A DNA stretch of 64,000 nucleotides. Origin: Fundidesulfovibrio magnetotacticus (GTDB taxonomy: Bacteria; Desulfobacterota; Desulfovibrionia; Desulfovibrionales; Desulfovibrionaceae). The number at the start of each line of letters is the position of its first letter. Position 1 is the first letter of the stretch. Shown here piece by piece: positions 28,052-39,152 of this stretch. A program made the translations under genes and the position numbers. The stretch spans positions 1 to 64,000 of the forward strand of contig NZ_BLTE01000015.1 of NCBI RefSeq assembly GCF_013019105.1, in the 5' to 3' direction. The notes beneath the pieces were generated by a model. That model was not told the DNA's origin. It searched no databases and saw nothing but the letters and a program-made list of their open reading frames with translations.

Positions 28052-29155
28052 ATGCGCCAGAGTCCCATCATTTTGCACGACGCCTTCCGCTTTCCCGGCG
28101 GCGGGGAGAAGGTGGCCCAGTGCCTGGCGGAGTTGACCGGCGGCATCCTCTGGACGGCGGAATACAACCACGCGGCCTTCCCCCCGGACTTCTTCGGGGA
28201 GCGCCATCCCCTGGACCTGCGCGCCCGCCAGGCCCATCCGGACCTGGCCCGCTGGTCCGAGACGGCCTGCCTCTGGAAGGCCTTCGCCTCCTTCCCGCCC
28301 TCGAACCCGCCCTACACGCTCTACAGCGGCATGCTCGCGCCCCTGGCCTGGAAGCGCCTGGGCGGCAAGCGCATCCTCTACTGCCACACGCCCCCGCGCA
28401 TCCTCTACGACCAGCGCCGCTTCTACCTGCGCTCCATGCCCCGCGCCAAACGCTGGGCCTACGAACTCTTCCTCCGGGCCTTCGAGCACGCCTGGGCAAA
28501 GGCCGCGCGGGCCATGGACCTCATCGTCTCAAACTCCCAGAACGTGGCCCACCGCCTGGGGGGCTACCTCCAGCTGGACTCCGTGGTGGTGCCCCCGCCC
28601 GTGCGCACGGCGGATTTCCGCTGGATCGCCCAGGAGGATTTCTACCTCTCCACGGCCCGCGTGGACCGGCTCAAGCGCGTGGACACCGTGGTGGAAGCCT
28701 TCCTGGGCATGCCGGAGAAGCGGCTGGTTGTGGTCTCGGGCGGCAGCGAACTGGAGCGGGTGCGCGCCATGGCCGTCGGCGCGCCCAACATCGAGGTGAA
28801 GGGCTGGGTGACTCCCGAGGAGTTGCGCGCCCTCACGGGCGCCTGCATCGCCACGGTGTACATCCCCCGCGACGAGGACTTCGGCATCTCGCCCGTGGAG
28901 TCCATGGCGGCGGGCAAACCGGTGATCGGCGTGGCCGAGGGCGGCCTGCTGGAAACCGTGAGGGAGAACCGCACCGGCATCCTGGTGCGCCAGAACCCAA
29001 CGGCCTCCGACGTGGCCCTGGCCGTGCGGGCCATGTCCCCCGAGGCCGCCCTGGCCATGCGCCCGGCCTGCGAGGAGCGCGCCCGCAAGTTCGACGAGGC
29101 GGCCTTCAAGGCGGCCATGGCCGGGCACATCGCCTCGGTGACGGGACAGGGGTAG
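28052..29155 (+). CDS. Glycosyltransferase (GT4-type)
   Basis: A 367-residue GT-B enzyme. The N-terminal domain starts ILHDAFRFPGGGEKVAQCLA (Gly-rich loop) and includes ILYCHTPPRILYD. The C-terminal domain has LSTARVDRLKRVDTVVEAF, and the donor site YIPRDEDFGISPVESMAAGKPVIG. It is followed three bases later by another glycosyltransferase, so the two are co-expressed. The 107-bp divergent region upstream must hold promoters for both sides. Confidence 0.9.
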   Translation: MRQSPIILHDAFRFPGGGEKVAQCLAELTGGILWTAEYNHAAFPPDFFGERHPLDLRARQAHPDLARWSETACLWKAFASFPPSNPPYTLYSGMLAPLAWKRLGGKRILYCHTPPRILYDQRRFYLRSMPRAKRWAYELFLRAFEHAWAKAARAMDLIVSNSQNVAHRLGGYLQLDSVVVPPPVRTADFRWIAQEDFYLSTARVDRLKRVDTVVEAFLGMPEKRLVVVSGGSELERVRAMAVGAPNIEVKGWVTPEELRALTGACIATVYIPRDEDFGISPVESMAAGKPVIGVAEGGLLETVRENRTGILVRQNPTASDVALAVRAMSPEAALAMRPACEERARKFDEAAFKAAMAGHIASVTGQG

Positions 29156-29158
29156 GCC

Positions 29159-30295
29159 GTGGCGCGCAAACTCCGGCTCATCGTTAACGCCTTGCCCCTC
29201 ACGGGGGTTAACACCGGCATCGGGCGCTACCTGCGTTGCCTCTACGAGGCCTTCCAGAAAAAACACGGCGGGGACTTCGAGATCGCCTGGTTCGACGGCC
29301 GCCGCGCCCTGCCCCACATGCCCCCGCCCGGGTCGGGCGTGTCCGGCCGCTCGCGCCTGGCCAAGCTCCTGTGGAAGCTGCCGCCCCTGGCGGGCCTGGC
29401 CGTGCGCCTGGCCGTGCACGCCCGGCGCGAGGCCGCCTTCCGCCGCGCGGCCAGGGGGTTCGACCTCTACCACGAGGCAGCCTTCTTTCCCTTCGCCGCG
29501 CCCCGTGGCGTTCGCACCGTGTTCACCGTGCACGATCTCTCGCTCATCCGGCATCCGGAGCACCACCCGCGCGAACGCGTGCTTTATTTCGAGCTGTTTT
29601 TCCGCCGCCGCCTGGAGAAGGTGTCGCGCTTCCTGGCCGTTTCGGAGTTCACCCGCCGCGAGATGGCCGACGTGCTCGCCATCCCGCCCGGACGCGTGGA
29701 CATCACCCACAACGCCATCGACCCGCAGCGCTTCCGCCCCTCTCCCGGGGCCTCCCGCGTGCCGGGTCTGGACCCCGGCGAGCCCTACTTCCTCTTCCTG
29801 GGCACCAACGACCCCCGCAAAAACCCCCATGTGATCCCCAAGGCCCTTGCCCGCAGCGGCCTGAAGACGCCCCTGGTTCTGGCAGGGTGGAGCGGCTGGT
29901 CCGGGGAGGAGAAGGCGGCCGGACGGGTGATCGAACTGGGCTATGTGCCCGACGAGGCCCTGCCCGGGCTCTACTCCGACGCCCTGGCCCTGGTCTATCC
30001 CAGCGTCTACGAGGGCTTCGGCCTGCCCGTGCTGGAGGCCATGGCCTGCGGCTGCCCGGTGATCACCTCGGGGCTCTCCAGCCTGCCCGAGGTGGGGGGC
30101 GAGGCCTGCCTCTACCTGGACGACCCTTCGGACCCGGAAGCCATGGCCCACGCCATGCGCCGCCTGGCCGGGGATGCAGCGCTGCGCGGGGCCCTGCGCG
30201 CGCGGGGCCTGGAGCAGGCCCGGCGCTTCTCCTGGTCCGCCTCGGCCGACGTGGCGGCGCGGGCCTTCCGTCACGCCCTGGACGAGCCCCGCTGA
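29159..30295 (+). CDS. Glycosyltransferase family 1 (GT4-type)
   Basis: A 378-residue enzyme starting with GTG. Features are [19 protein letters not shown] at the N-terminus, [15 protein letters not shown], and the donor-binding segment [23 protein letters not shown] near residue 285. The line [17 protein letters not shown] is the usual start of the second Rossmann domain. It resembles mannosyl- or rhamnosyltransferases of capsule and O-antigen clusters. It closes the glycan cluster; a chemoreceptor follows. Confidence 0.9.
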   Translation: MARKLRLIVNALPLTGVNTGIGRYLRCLYEAFQKKHGGDFEIAWFDGRRALPHMPPPGSGVSGRSRLAKLLWKLPPLAGLAVRLAVHARREAAFRRAARGFDLYHEAAFFPFAAPRGVRTVFTVHDLSLIRHPEHHPRERVLYFELFFRRRLEKVSRFLAVSEFTRREMADVLAIPPGRVDITHNAIDPQRFRPSPGASRVPGLDPGEPYFLFLGTNDPRKNPHVIPKALARSGLKTPLVLAGWSGWSGEEKAAGRVIELGYVPDEALPGLYSDALALVYPSVYEGFGLPVLEAMACGCPVITSGLSSLPEVGGEACLYLDDPSDPEAMAHAMRRLAGDAALRGALRARGLEQARRFSWSASADVAARAFRHALDEPR

Positions 30296-30446
30296 ACGAC
30301 GCTTCCCGCTCGGCCGCACGAAGAACCTTACGGCAGGCTTACATTCTTGTCCCTTCCTCGCGACCGGCCTTGACCGTGCCTGTCACTTCCTTCATAGATT
30401 AGTCCGGTCAAACGGCAGCCCATCAACACGATCCATCGGAGTCCTC

Positions 30447-32237
30447 ATGAGCATCAAGTGGAAAATCCTGCTCATCGCCCTCGTCGGCCCCCTGGTCCTG
30501 GCGCTGGTGATGTTCGTCCTGGAAGTGAGGTCCATCTCCTCCTCAGCCGAGGACGCCATCTTGCAGGAGTCGCGCGGGATCGTGTTCATGGCCGAGGCCG
30601 CCCGCACGGAGATGTCCAAGAAGCTCGAGACGGGCGTCATCCGCCCCTTCGACCAGATCCCCAAGGACCGGCTCATCGAGGCCGTGCCCGTGATCACGGC
30701 CATCAACATGGCCCAGCAGAACGCCTCAAAACTTGGCTACCAGTTCCGCGTGCCCAAGGAGCAGCCCCGCAACCCCAGGAACGAGCCCACCGAGTTGGAA
30801 CGCAAGGTGCTGCGCGAACTCGAAAGCAAAAACCTGGAGGAGATGGTGGTCAAGGAGGCCGACAAGGTCCGCTACTTCCGGGCCATCCGCCTCACGCCGG
30901 AATGCCTCTACTGCCACGGCGACCCCAAGGGCGAAAAAGATCCCCTGGGCGGCACCAAGGAAGGCTGGAAGGTGGGCGAGGTGCACGGGGCCTTCGAGAT
31001 CATCTCCTCCCTGGACCGCGCCGCCAAGCAGACCAGCAGCGCCGCGCTCTCCGGCGGGCTCATCACCCTGGGCGTGCTGGGCGCCATCTTCGCCATCGCC
31101 TGGGTCTCCATGAGCAAGAACGTGCTCGGCCCCCTGAACAACATCCAGGAATTCGCCGGAGCCGTGGCCAACGGACAGCTGGACGCCCAGCCCAAGGGCA
31201 GCTTCACCGCCGAACTCAAGGCCCTCAAGGACGCCATCTCCACCATGGTGGGCAAGCTCAAGGAAAAGATGGCCGAGGCCCAGCGCAAGACCCAGGAGGC
31301 CGAGGTCCAGAAGACCCAGGCCGAAAAGTCCATGGCCGAGGCCCAGGCCCAGGAGGCCAAGGTGACGGGTCTTCTTTCCACCATGGCCTCGGTGGCCACC
31401 GACTCCGCCGAGATCGCCCGCCAGGTGGCCCTGGCCTCCGAGGCCCTCTCGGCCCAGGTGGAGCAGGTGAACAAGGGCGCGGAAATCCAGAACCAGCGCA
31501 CCGAGGAGACCGCAACGTCCATGGAGGAAATGAACGCCACCGTGCTCGAAGTGGCGCGCAACTCCTCCTCGGCCGCCGAATCGGCCGAATCCGCGCGCAC
31601 CGAGGCCCAGAAAGGCGCGCGCATCGTGGCCCAGTCCGTGGAGGCCATCAAGCAGGTCTACCAGCAGGCCCACCAGCTCAAAACCCAGATGACCGCCCTG
31701 GGCAAGCAGGCCGACGACATCAGCCGCATCCTGGACGTGATCTCCGACATCGCGGACCAGACCAACCTCCTGGCCCTCAACGCCGCCATTGAGGCCGCCC
31801 GCGCGGGCGAGGCCGGACGCGGCTTCGCGGTGGTGGCCGACGAGGTGCGCAAGCTCGCCGAAAAGACCATGAACGCCACCAAGGAAGTGGGCGAGGTCAT
31901 CGGCTCCATCCAGACCGGCGCGCGCGACAACATCAAGAGCGTGGAGGCCGCGAGCCAGTCCATCGACTCGGCAACCGGCCTGGCCAGCCAGTCCGGCGAA
32001 GCCCTCGACCACATCGTGACCCTGGTCACCCAGACCTCGGACCAGGTGCGCTCCATCGCCACGGCCGCCGAGCAGCAGTCGGCCGCCAGCGAGGAGATCA
32101 ACCGCGCCGTGGACGACATCCGCCGCGTCACCGCCGAAACCGCCGACGGCATGGGCCACTCGGCAAAGGCCGTGTCCGATCTGGCCGTGCTGGCCCAGAA
32201 ACTCCAGGGGCTCATCGACGACATGAACAAGGGCTAG
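30447..32237 (+). CDS. Methyl-accepting chemotaxis protein with periplasmic heme (CxxCH) DUF3365 domain
   Basis: A 596-residue chemoreceptor. TM1 is about 7-27. The periplasmic domain (28-195) contains [15 protein letters not shown], a CxxCH c-type heme motif, in a Tll0287-like (DUF3365) sensor region. TM2 is about 198-220, followed by HAMP, then a coiled-coil signalling domain with the hairpin tip [39 protein letters not shown] heme-bearing receptor fits redox or oxygen sensing, as known for DcrA of Desulfovibrio vulgaris (different domain layout). GGAGTC precedes the ATG at 30447. A strong terminator follows the stop. Confidence 0.93.
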   Translation: MSIKWKILLIALVGPLVLALVMFVLEVRSISSSAEDAILQESRGIVFMAEAARTEMSKKLETGVIRPFDQIPKDRLIEAVPVITAINMAQQNASKLGYQFRVPKEQPRNPRNEPTELERKVLRELESKNLEEMVVKEADKVRYFRAIRLTPECLYCHGDPKGEKDPLGGTKEGWKVGEVHGAFEIISSLDRAAKQTSSAALSGGLITLGVLGAIFAIAWVSMSKNVLGPLNNIQEFAGAVANGQLDAQPKGSFTAELKALKDAISTMVGKLKEKMAEAQRKTQEAEVQKTQAEKSMAEAQAQEAKVTGLLSTMASVATDSAEIARQVALASEALSAQVEQVNKGAEIQNQRTEETATSMEEMNATVLEVARNSSSAAESAESARTEAQKGARIVAQSVEAIKQVYQQAHQLKTQMTALGKQADDISRILDVISDIADQTNLLALNAAIEAARAGEAGRGFAVVADEVRKLAEKTMNATKEVGEVIGSIQTGARDNIKSVEAASQSIDSATGLASQSGEALDHIVTLVTQTSDQVRSIATAAEQQSAASEEINRAVDDIRRVTAETADGMGHSAKAVSDLAVLAQKLQGLIDDMNKG

Positions 32238-32264
32238 GCGTACCTCACCGCATCGAAACCAGCG

Positions 32265-32292
32265 ACGGCCCGGGGCGACCCGGGCCGTTTTT
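32265..32292 (+). terminator. Intrinsic terminator of the chemoreceptor gene
   Basis: A 10-bp perfect stem, ACGGCCCGGG with CCCGGGCCGT, loop GCGA, followed by TTTTT. It lies 28 bases after the stop. Confidence 0.92.
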
Positions 32293-32372
32293 CATTTTCC
32301 AGACGCAACGCCGCACGCGCCGCCCCGCGCCGGGTCTTGCCCCCGGGCCGCTTTGGCCGTACAAACCGCCCC

Positions 32373-32645
32373 ATGAAAGACGAACGCGGACTCTACTACT
32401 ACCCGGCCCCCCAGAACACCGCCATCCGCATGTACGTGCGCGAAAGCTTCGACGTGATCGAATTCCGCATGTTCAACCGCGAATACCCCGAGGTCTGGGA
32501 GCGCCACGGCTGGATCCCCTACGAAGAGATCGAAATGGCCGCCGAGATGTACAAGCAGCGCGGCCGGGGCACCAACCCCCTGGAACTCTACGACCTCGAC
32601 GTGGCCCGCAGGCTCCTCATCGACGAGGGCGGCTCCGCGCGGTGA
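32373..32645 (+). CDS. Conserved-looking hypothetical protein, 90 aa
   Basis: Rich in Tyr, Arg and Glu (GLYYYPAPQNTAIRMYV, EVWERHGWIPYEEIEMAAEMYKQRG), with no membrane segment. The pattern of buried aromatic residues suggests a folded domain, but I do not recognise it. Its TGA overlaps the GTG of the next gene. It is the first of four overlapping genes ending with an ABM-type protein. Confidence 0.65.
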   Translation: MKDERGLYYYPAPQNTAIRMYVRESFDVIEFRMFNREYPEVWERHGWIPYEEIEMAAEMYKQRGRGTNPLELYDLDVARRLLIDEGGSAR

Positions 32646-32977
32646 GGAACGGCAAGCCCGATTTCCGGCTCTTCGGGCGCGTCCGCCCGGCCAATCCCGG
32701 GGACCTGCCCCGCCTGGCCGCCACCCTGCCGCCCGACGCCTCCACCCGGGACGGGGATACCCTGGACATCGACTACGCGGGCTTACACCTGGACCTGGAG
32801 GACTTCCTCCAGGAGGCCCGCCGCCTGCTGGGCCAGGAAGGCGAAGGCCACCTGGACGCCTTCGACGACGAGGCCCGCGTGCTCACGCGCTACGAGCTTT
32901 CGGCCGCGGGCCACGCCGCCAAGACGCACCGCTACGACGACATCCTGGAGCACACCAAGGGGGAGGGCAACTGGTGA
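32642..32977 (+). CDS. Hypothetical protein, 111 aa, overlapping neighbours on both sides
   Basis: Starts GTG inside the stop of the upstream gene and ends in the GTG of the FecR gene. The sequence is acidic with LHLDLEDFLQEARRLLGQ and a His-containing tail (AAGHAAKTHRYDDILEH). No domain recognised. Double overlap supports translation as part of one transcript. GTG starts are used by three consecutive genes here. Confidence 0.6.
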   Translation: MRNGKPDFRLFGRVRPANPGDLPRLAATLPPDASTRDGDTLDIDYAGLHLDLEDFLQEARRLLGQEGEGHLDAFDDEARVLTRYELSAAGHAAKTHRYDDILEHTKGEGNW

Positions 32978-33732
32978 ACGCCACACGCGCCTCGCTTCTC
33001 CCGGCCTGCGCCCCCGCGCCGAAGGCCGTACGGACCTCCGTCGGCCCCGGCCGCAGCCCCGCCGCGCACGCGCCTGCGCACCGGACGGCCCTGCTGGCGG
33101 CGCTCTTCCTTGCGCTTGCCGCGGCGCTCCTGGTCGCGGCCGCCCCGGCCCGCGCGGACCGCTCCGGCGACCCCGTGGGCACGATCACCCGCGTGCAGGG
33201 GCCCGTGTTCCTGGAGGAGACCGGAGGCCGCCGCCTGCTCGCTGCCGGTGAACCGCTCCACGAGGGCGACGCTCTGGTCACCGGGTCAAGGGCGCGTGCC
33301 GAACTGACCTTCCTGGACGCGAGCGTTGTCACCCTCTCGGAGGACACCGCCCTGACCGTGCGCAGCTTCGACATCCCCAAGGGCCAGGCCCGCTTCGAGA
33401 TGCTGCGCGGGGCCTTCCGCGCCGTCACCGGGAGCATCACCCGCCCTGAAGGCGCGGACTTCCGGGTGCTCACCCCCCTGGCGGCCATCGGCATACGAGG
33501 CACCGACTTCTGGGGCGGCTTCTTCACCCCCGAGGAGCTGGGGGTGTTCCTGGCCTCGGGCAAGTCCGTAGCCATCTCCAACACGCACGGCACGCGGGTG
33601 ATCACCAGGCCGGGCGAAGGCGTCACGGTCACGCTGGCGGACCCCTGGCCAACCCGCCCCGTGAAGTGGCGCGAGGCCAAGGTGCGCCGCGCCGTGCGCC
33701 TCGTCACGTTCGAGGAGGACTCCCCCAAGTGA
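32974..33732 (+). CDS. FecR-domain protein, exported
   Basis: A 252-residue protein with a long basic lead and one hydrophobic segment (ALLAALFLALAAALLVAAAPARA), read as a signal peptide. The mature part is a FecR-type domain: GTITRVQGPVFLEETGGRRLL, EGDALVTGSRARAEL, SVVTLSEDTALTV, and LAAIGIRGTDFW. Stand-alone FecR domains are thought to be periplasmic scaffolds; no sigma factor is adjacent. The GTG start overlaps the stop of the previous gene. Confidence 0.82.
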   Translation: MNATRASLLPACAPAPKAVRTSVGPGRSPAAHAPAHRTALLAALFLALAAALLVAAAPARADRSGDPVGTITRVQGPVFLEETGGRRLLAAGEPLHEGDALVTGSRARAELTFLDASVVTLSEDTALTVRSFDIPKGQARFEMLRGAFRAVTGSITRPEGADFRVLTPLAAIGIRGTDFWGGFFTPEELGVFLASGKSVAISNTHGTRVITRPGEGVTVTLADPWPTRPVKWREAKVRRAVRLVTFEEDSPK

Positions 33733-34070
33733 TCGCCCGGCGCTGGAGCTGCCGCTGCCCGCTGGACACGCTTCCGGATTTTCTCGACCACCTGCGCGCC
33801 ACGGGCGTGGCGGAAACCTCCGCCCTTCCCGGCTTTCTGGGACATCAGACGCTCCTGCGCGAACTTGCGGGCGAGGCGGAAGTGACCCTCGTCACCTACT
33901 GGCGGGACATGGAGAGCGTCCGTGCATTTGCCGGGGGCGATCCGGGGCGGGCGCGGCTCTATCCGGGGGACGAGAAATTCCGCATCGCGCCGGACCTGGA
34001 GGTCCGGCACGAGCGGGTGATCGAATGGTCGGGAGCGCCCCAGGGGGCGGATCAGGCGAAGAGGTCGTAG
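33729..34070 (+). CDS. Antibiotic biosynthesis monooxygenase (ABM)-like small protein
   Basis: A 113-residue protein with the ABM/ferredoxin-like pattern: LPGFLGHQTLLRELAGEAEVTLVTYWRDMESVRAFAG. This family includes small heme-degrading and quinone-monooxygenase proteins. The GTG start overlaps the FecR stop. Its own stop overlaps the 3' end of the convergent ubiA-type gene by 19 bp. Activity cannot be inferred. Confidence 0.72.
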   Translation: MIARRWSCRCPLDTLPDFLDHLRATGVAETSALPGFLGHQTLLRELAGEAEVTLVTYWRDMESVRAFAGGDPGRARLYPGDEKFRIAPDLEVRHERVIEWSGAPQGADQAKRS

Positions 34071-35008
34071 AGCACGCCCAGGAAGAGCGTGGCCGCCACC
34101 ACCCCGTTGAGGGTGAAGAAGGCCATGTTCAGGCGCGTGAGATCGTTCTCGGAGATCAGGCGGTGCTCTATCCACAAAAGCGCCGCCACCAGCGCGAGCA
34201 CCCCGAAATAGCCCCAGCCCAGCGCCGCGGACCAGCCCGCCAGGGCGAAGAGCGCCACGGCCTGTCCGTGCAGGAGCGCCGCCAGGGAGAGCGCCGACCC
34301 CACGCCGAAGCGCACCGGCATGGAGTGCAGGGCGTGGCGACGGTCGAAGGCCTCGTCCTGGGAGGCGTAGAGCACGTCGAAGCCCGCCACCCAGCAGGTG
34401 ACGCCCAGCCCGAAGAGCACCGGGGCCAGGGCGAACTGGGGCGTCACGGCCAGCCATCCGGCCACCGGGGCCAGACCCAGCACGCTGCCCAGCACCACGT
34501 GGCACAACCAGGTGAAGCGTTTGGTCAGGCTGTAGAAGCCCGCCCAGGCCAGCACCACGGGCGAAAGCCACAGGCACAGGGGGTTGAGCCCCCAGCAGGC
34601 CAGCACGAACACGGCCGCGCAAACGGAGACGAAGCCCCAGCCCTGGGCGCGGGTGATGGCCCCGCGCACCAGTTCGCGGCCCTGCGTGCGCGGGTTCAGG
34701 CGGTCGAAAGGCTCGTCCATGAGGCGGTTGACCCCCATGGCGTAGGAGCGCACGGCCACCATGGCCAGGGTGAGCAGCGCGAAGGGCGCGAAGCCCGGCC
34801 AGCCGCGCTTGGCCAGAAACAAACCCACGTAGGCGAAAGGCAGCGCGAAGACCGAATGCTCGATCTTCACGAACGAGGCGAACAAGGCCGCCCGCCCTGC
34901 CAGGGCCTTGAGCTTCTCGCGCGAAAGGGCCTTGAGCAGCGGCGGCGGGCAGACCCTGCCGCACGTCGGCCGGACGCAACTCCCCTGCGCGGGGTCGGCG
35001 GCGTTCAC
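34052..35008 (-). CDS. UbiA-family prenyltransferase (probable menaquinone pathway)
   Basis: A 318-residue membrane enzyme with about eight helices. The prenyl-diphosphate sites are NRLMDEPFDRLNPRT (NxxxDxxxD, about 120) and the second motif DVLYASQDEAFDRRH (about 235). It attaches an isoprenoid chain to an aromatic acid. Desulfovibrio-like bacteria lack ubiquinone and use the futalosine route, in which MqnP is this type, so a menaquinone role is likely but inferred. The GTG at 35008 overlaps the tyrS stop (GTGA); longer frames run back into tyrS. Confidence 0.9.
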   Translation of the reverse strand: MNAADPAQGSCVRPTCGRVCPPPLLKALSREKLKALAGRAALFASFVKIEHSVFALPFAYVGLFLAKRGWPGFAPFALLTLAMVAVRSYAMGVNRLMDEPFDRLNPRTQGRELVRGAITRAQGWGFVSVCAAVFVLACWGLNPLCLWLSPVVLAWAGFYSLTKRFTWLCHVVLGSVLGLAPVAGWLAVTPQFALAPVLFGLGVTCWVAGFDVLYASQDEAFDRRHALHSMPVRFGVGSALSLAALLHGQAVALFALAGWSAALGWGYFGVLALVAALLWIEHRLISENDLTRLNMAFFTLNGVVAATLFLGVLYDLFA

Positions 35009-36270
35009 CCGAGCCTCGCCACGCCGTAGCTTTTCTTGCCCTTGCGCACCAGAAGGAGCGAGCCGCCCGCGAAGTCGGATTCGGGGTAGGCGTAATCGGC
35101 CCCCACCTTGGCGTTGTTCACGGTCACGGCCCCGGCGGCCAGGTCCTTGCGGGCGTTGCCCTTGGAACTGCACAAGCCAAGCTCCACCAGCAGCGTCACC
35201 ATGTCCGGGATGTCCGCGCGGGAGGCGTAGTCGCGCCCCGGCGCGCCCTCCAGGGCGGCGCGCAGGGTGGCGGGGTCCACGCCGTCCAGCGCGCCTTTGC
35301 CGAAGAGGTATTCGCTGGCCTTCACCACATGCTCGGCCTGGTCGCGCCCGTGGACCATGGAGGTCATTACGTAGGCCAGGGTGCGCTGCGCCTCGCGCAT
35401 GTGGGCCTTTTCCGCCACGGCCACGGCCAGGGCCTCGATCTCCTCGCGGGGGAGGAAGGTGAAGTACTTGAGGTAGTTCACCACGTCGCGGTCGTCGGCG
35501 TTCACCCAGTACTGGTAGAAGGCGTAGGGCGTGGTGATGTTCGGATCCAGGTAGATGGCGCCCTTCTCGCTCTTGCCGAACTTGGCCCCCGAGGCCGTGG
35601 TGATGAGCGGGAAGGTCATGGCGTGGGCCTCGGCCCCGGACTTGCGCCGGATGAGTTCGAGCCCGGCGGTGATGTTGCCGAACTGGTCGCCCCCGCCGAT
35701 CTGCAGGGTGCAGCCCTGCTCGCGGTTCAGGTGGTGGAAATCGAAGGCCTGCAGGATCATGTAGCTGAACTCGGTGTAGGAGATGCCCGACTCTTCGCGG
35801 TCGATGCGCCCCTTCACGGAGTCCTTGGCCAGCATGTAGTTCACGGTGAAGTGCTTGCCCACGTCGCGCAGCAGCTCGATGGCCGAAAGTTTCCCGATCC
35901 AGTCGAGGTTGTTCACCACGTCGATGGAGGCCCCGTTGTCCGTGAAGAGCTTGAGGATCTGGGCCTTGATGCGTTCGGCGCGGGCGGCGGTGTCGGCGGG
36001 GTCGGAGAGCTGGCGCTCCTTGTCCTTGCCGCTGGGGTCGCCGATGAGGCCGGTGGCCCCGCCCAGCAGGGCCATGGGCCTGTGCCCGGCCAGGGCGAAG
36101 CGCATGAGCGCCAACAGGGGCACCATGTTGCCTATGTGCAGGCTCTCGGCCGTGGGGTCGAAGCCGCAGTACATCACGCGTCCGGGCGCGGCCAGGTGTT
36201 CGCGCAGGGTGTCCGCCCCGCTGGTCTGATGGACCAGGCCTCGCCAGGTGAGTTCGTCGAAAACGTTCAC
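35005..36270 (-). CDS. tyrS: Tyrosyl-tRNA synthetase
   Basis: A 421-residue class I synthetase. It shows the HIGH-like LHIGNMVPLLALM, YILDSYSYTEFSYMILQAFDFHHLN-region binding site (ISYTEFSYMILQA), KMSKS-like KFGKSEKG, and a C-terminal S4 RNA-binding domain (SKGNARKDLAAGAVTVNN). The start is GTG at 36270, six bases after AAGGAGG and overlapping the ymdB stop (GTGA). An upstream TTG at 36288 would put the ribosome-binding site inside the gene. Confidence 0.96.
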   Translation of the reverse strand: MNVFDELTWRGLVHQTSGADTLREHLAAPGRVMYCGFDPTAESLHIGNMVPLLALMRFALAGHRPMALLGGATGLIGDPSGKDKERQLSDPADTAARAERIKAQILKLFTDNGASIDVVNNLDWIGKLSAIELLRDVGKHFTVNYMLAKDSVKGRIDREESGISYTEFSYMILQAFDFHHLNREQGCTLQIGGGDQFGNITAGLELIRRKSGAEAHAMTFPLITTASGAKFGKSEKGAIYLDPNITTPYAFYQYWVNADDRDVVNYLKYFTFLPREEIEALAVAVAEKAHMREAQRTLAYVMTSMVHGRDQAEHVVKASEYLFGKGALDGVDPATLRAALEGAPGRDYASRADIPDMVTLLVELGLCSSKGNARKDLAAGAVTVNNAKVGADYAYPESDFAGGSLLLVRKGKKSYGVARLG

Positions 36271-37052
36271 GAAAGTCCTCCTTGCCAAGGGCGGATGCTT
36301 AGCGCCCGGCCCGTGGACTCGTCAATGGCGCACAAGGCCCCCTCCAGTCGCGCGGGGCCCTTGGCCACCTCGAAGCGCACGGGAAGCCGCGTGAGGAAAC
36401 GGTTCACGATGCCCTGCGCGTCCATGCCGATCACGGAATGCACGGGGCCGCACATGCCCACGTCGGTGAGGGCGGCCGTGCCGCCGGGCAGGATGCGGGC
36501 GTCGTTGGTCTGCACATGGGTGTGGGTGCCGAGCACCGCGGAGACGCGCCCGTCAAGAAAATAGGCCATGCCCTTTTTCTCGCTGGTGGCCTCGGCGTGG
36601 AAATCGACGATACGGACAGCGACGTCGGCTGGCAGGGAGTCCAACAGGGTCCGGGCGGTCTGAAAGGGGCAGTCCACAGCGTCCATGTAGGTGCGGCCCA
36701 GGAGATTGAGCACGGCGTAGGGCACGCCCCCGGCCGTCTCGAAGACGCGCAGGCCCGTGCCGGGCGCCCCGGCCGGGTAGTTGGCCGGGCGCAGCAGCCT
36801 GGGCGCTTCCTGGAAGACCGGAAAAACATCCTTGTGTTTCCAGGTGTGGTTGCCGCCGGTGAGCACGTCCAGGGGCAGGGCCAGGAGCTCGCGGGCGGCC
36901 TTGGCGTTGAGGCCTATGCCGCCCGAAGCGTTCTCCACGTTGGCCATGAGCACGTCCAGCTCCAGGTCGCGGCGCAGGTTGCGGGCCTGTTCCGCCAGGG
37001 CCTTGCGCCCGGGGCGGCCCACCACGTCGCCCAGGAAGAGGACGCTCAGCAT
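36267..37052 (-). CDS. ymdB: YmdB-family metallophosphoesterase (TIGR00282)
   Basis: A 261-residue phosphodiesterase; YmdB of Bacillus hydrolyses 2',3'-cAMP. Metal-binding motifs are MLSVLFLGDVVGRPGR (Asp8), LMANVENASGG, LTGGNHTWKHKD, and VDFHAEATSEK, with GTHTHVQTND near 175. Its length fits the family. It lies downstream of rny, its common genomic neighbour and, in Bacillus, a functional partner. AGGTGG lies four bases ahead of the ATG. Confidence 0.93.
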   Translation of the reverse strand: MLSVLFLGDVVGRPGRKALAEQARNLRRDLELDVLMANVENASGGIGLNAKAARELLALPLDVLTGGNHTWKHKDVFPVFQEAPRLLRPANYPAGAPGTGLRVFETAGGVPYAVLNLLGRTYMDAVDCPFQTARTLLDSLPADVAVRIVDFHAEATSEKKGMAYFLDGRVSAVLGTHTHVQTNDARILPGGTAALTDVGMCGPVHSVIGMDAQGIVNRFLTRLPVRFEVAKGPARLEGALCAIDESTGRALSIRPWQGGLS

Positions 37053-37572
37053 GCGACCACCTGATCGGCCGGTTCGGTCGCCCTGCAGGCGAGCACGGTT
37101 TTGAGGAGCGGCGTCAGGAGACAGTGCGGTTTGCCCAAACCGGCCACACGGAGTTGTTGCGCCTTCACGGTCGTCTTCACCACGGCCCCATGGTCGCACT
37201 GGGCGCTGAAGTCGCCCGCAACGGGCTCCCCAAAAACACCGGTGAGCCCGTGCGTGGACTCCCACTCTCCCTGCATGCCCCGCACCTCCGCCGACTCCGT
37301 ATGGAAATCCCTGAACCGCGCGCTGCGGGATTTCCCGACCATTTTGCAGAAAACATCCTGCTCCTTCTGCCAGCCATGGCCATCCCGTCGGCCCGGGGGC
37401 TGTCCTTCTAGACGCTTCGAGCGGCAAGGCCCTGGCCGGTTCGGATAGTCCAGGACGTCCCCTCGCCGCGCCAGGGCCTTGTAAGCACCTGATGCGTCTG
37501 CCGGCCCACTGTCTACTTCCCGGGAGGTTCTCTCCCCGTCGGCCGACACTGGCGGCACCTGCCGCGTGGGCG
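37053..37572. other. 520-bp gap between rny and ymdB with a 12-bp inverted repeat
   Basis: CAAGGCCCTGGC (37425-37436) and its complement (37470-37481) can form a 12-bp stem around 33 bases, about 90 bases past the rny stop. On the minus strand an open frame of 98 codons (ATG 37342 to TGA 37046) has GC-rich third positions and overlaps the ymdB ATG as ATGCTGA. Its predicted protein (MVGKSRSARFRDFHTESAEV to DQVVAC) is not recognised and lacks a good ribosome-binding site. Plus-strand frames there look less coding. The gap may be a lost gene or an RNA. Confidence 0.4.
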
Positions 37573-39129
<1,557 letters not shown>

Positions 39130-39152
39130 GCCGATTCCCTCTATTGTGTCAC

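Noticed and set aside
36271-36288. TTG start of tyrS at 36288
   Set aside because: It would place the AAGGAGG inside the gene; GTG 36270 has correct spacing and overlaps the ymdB stop.
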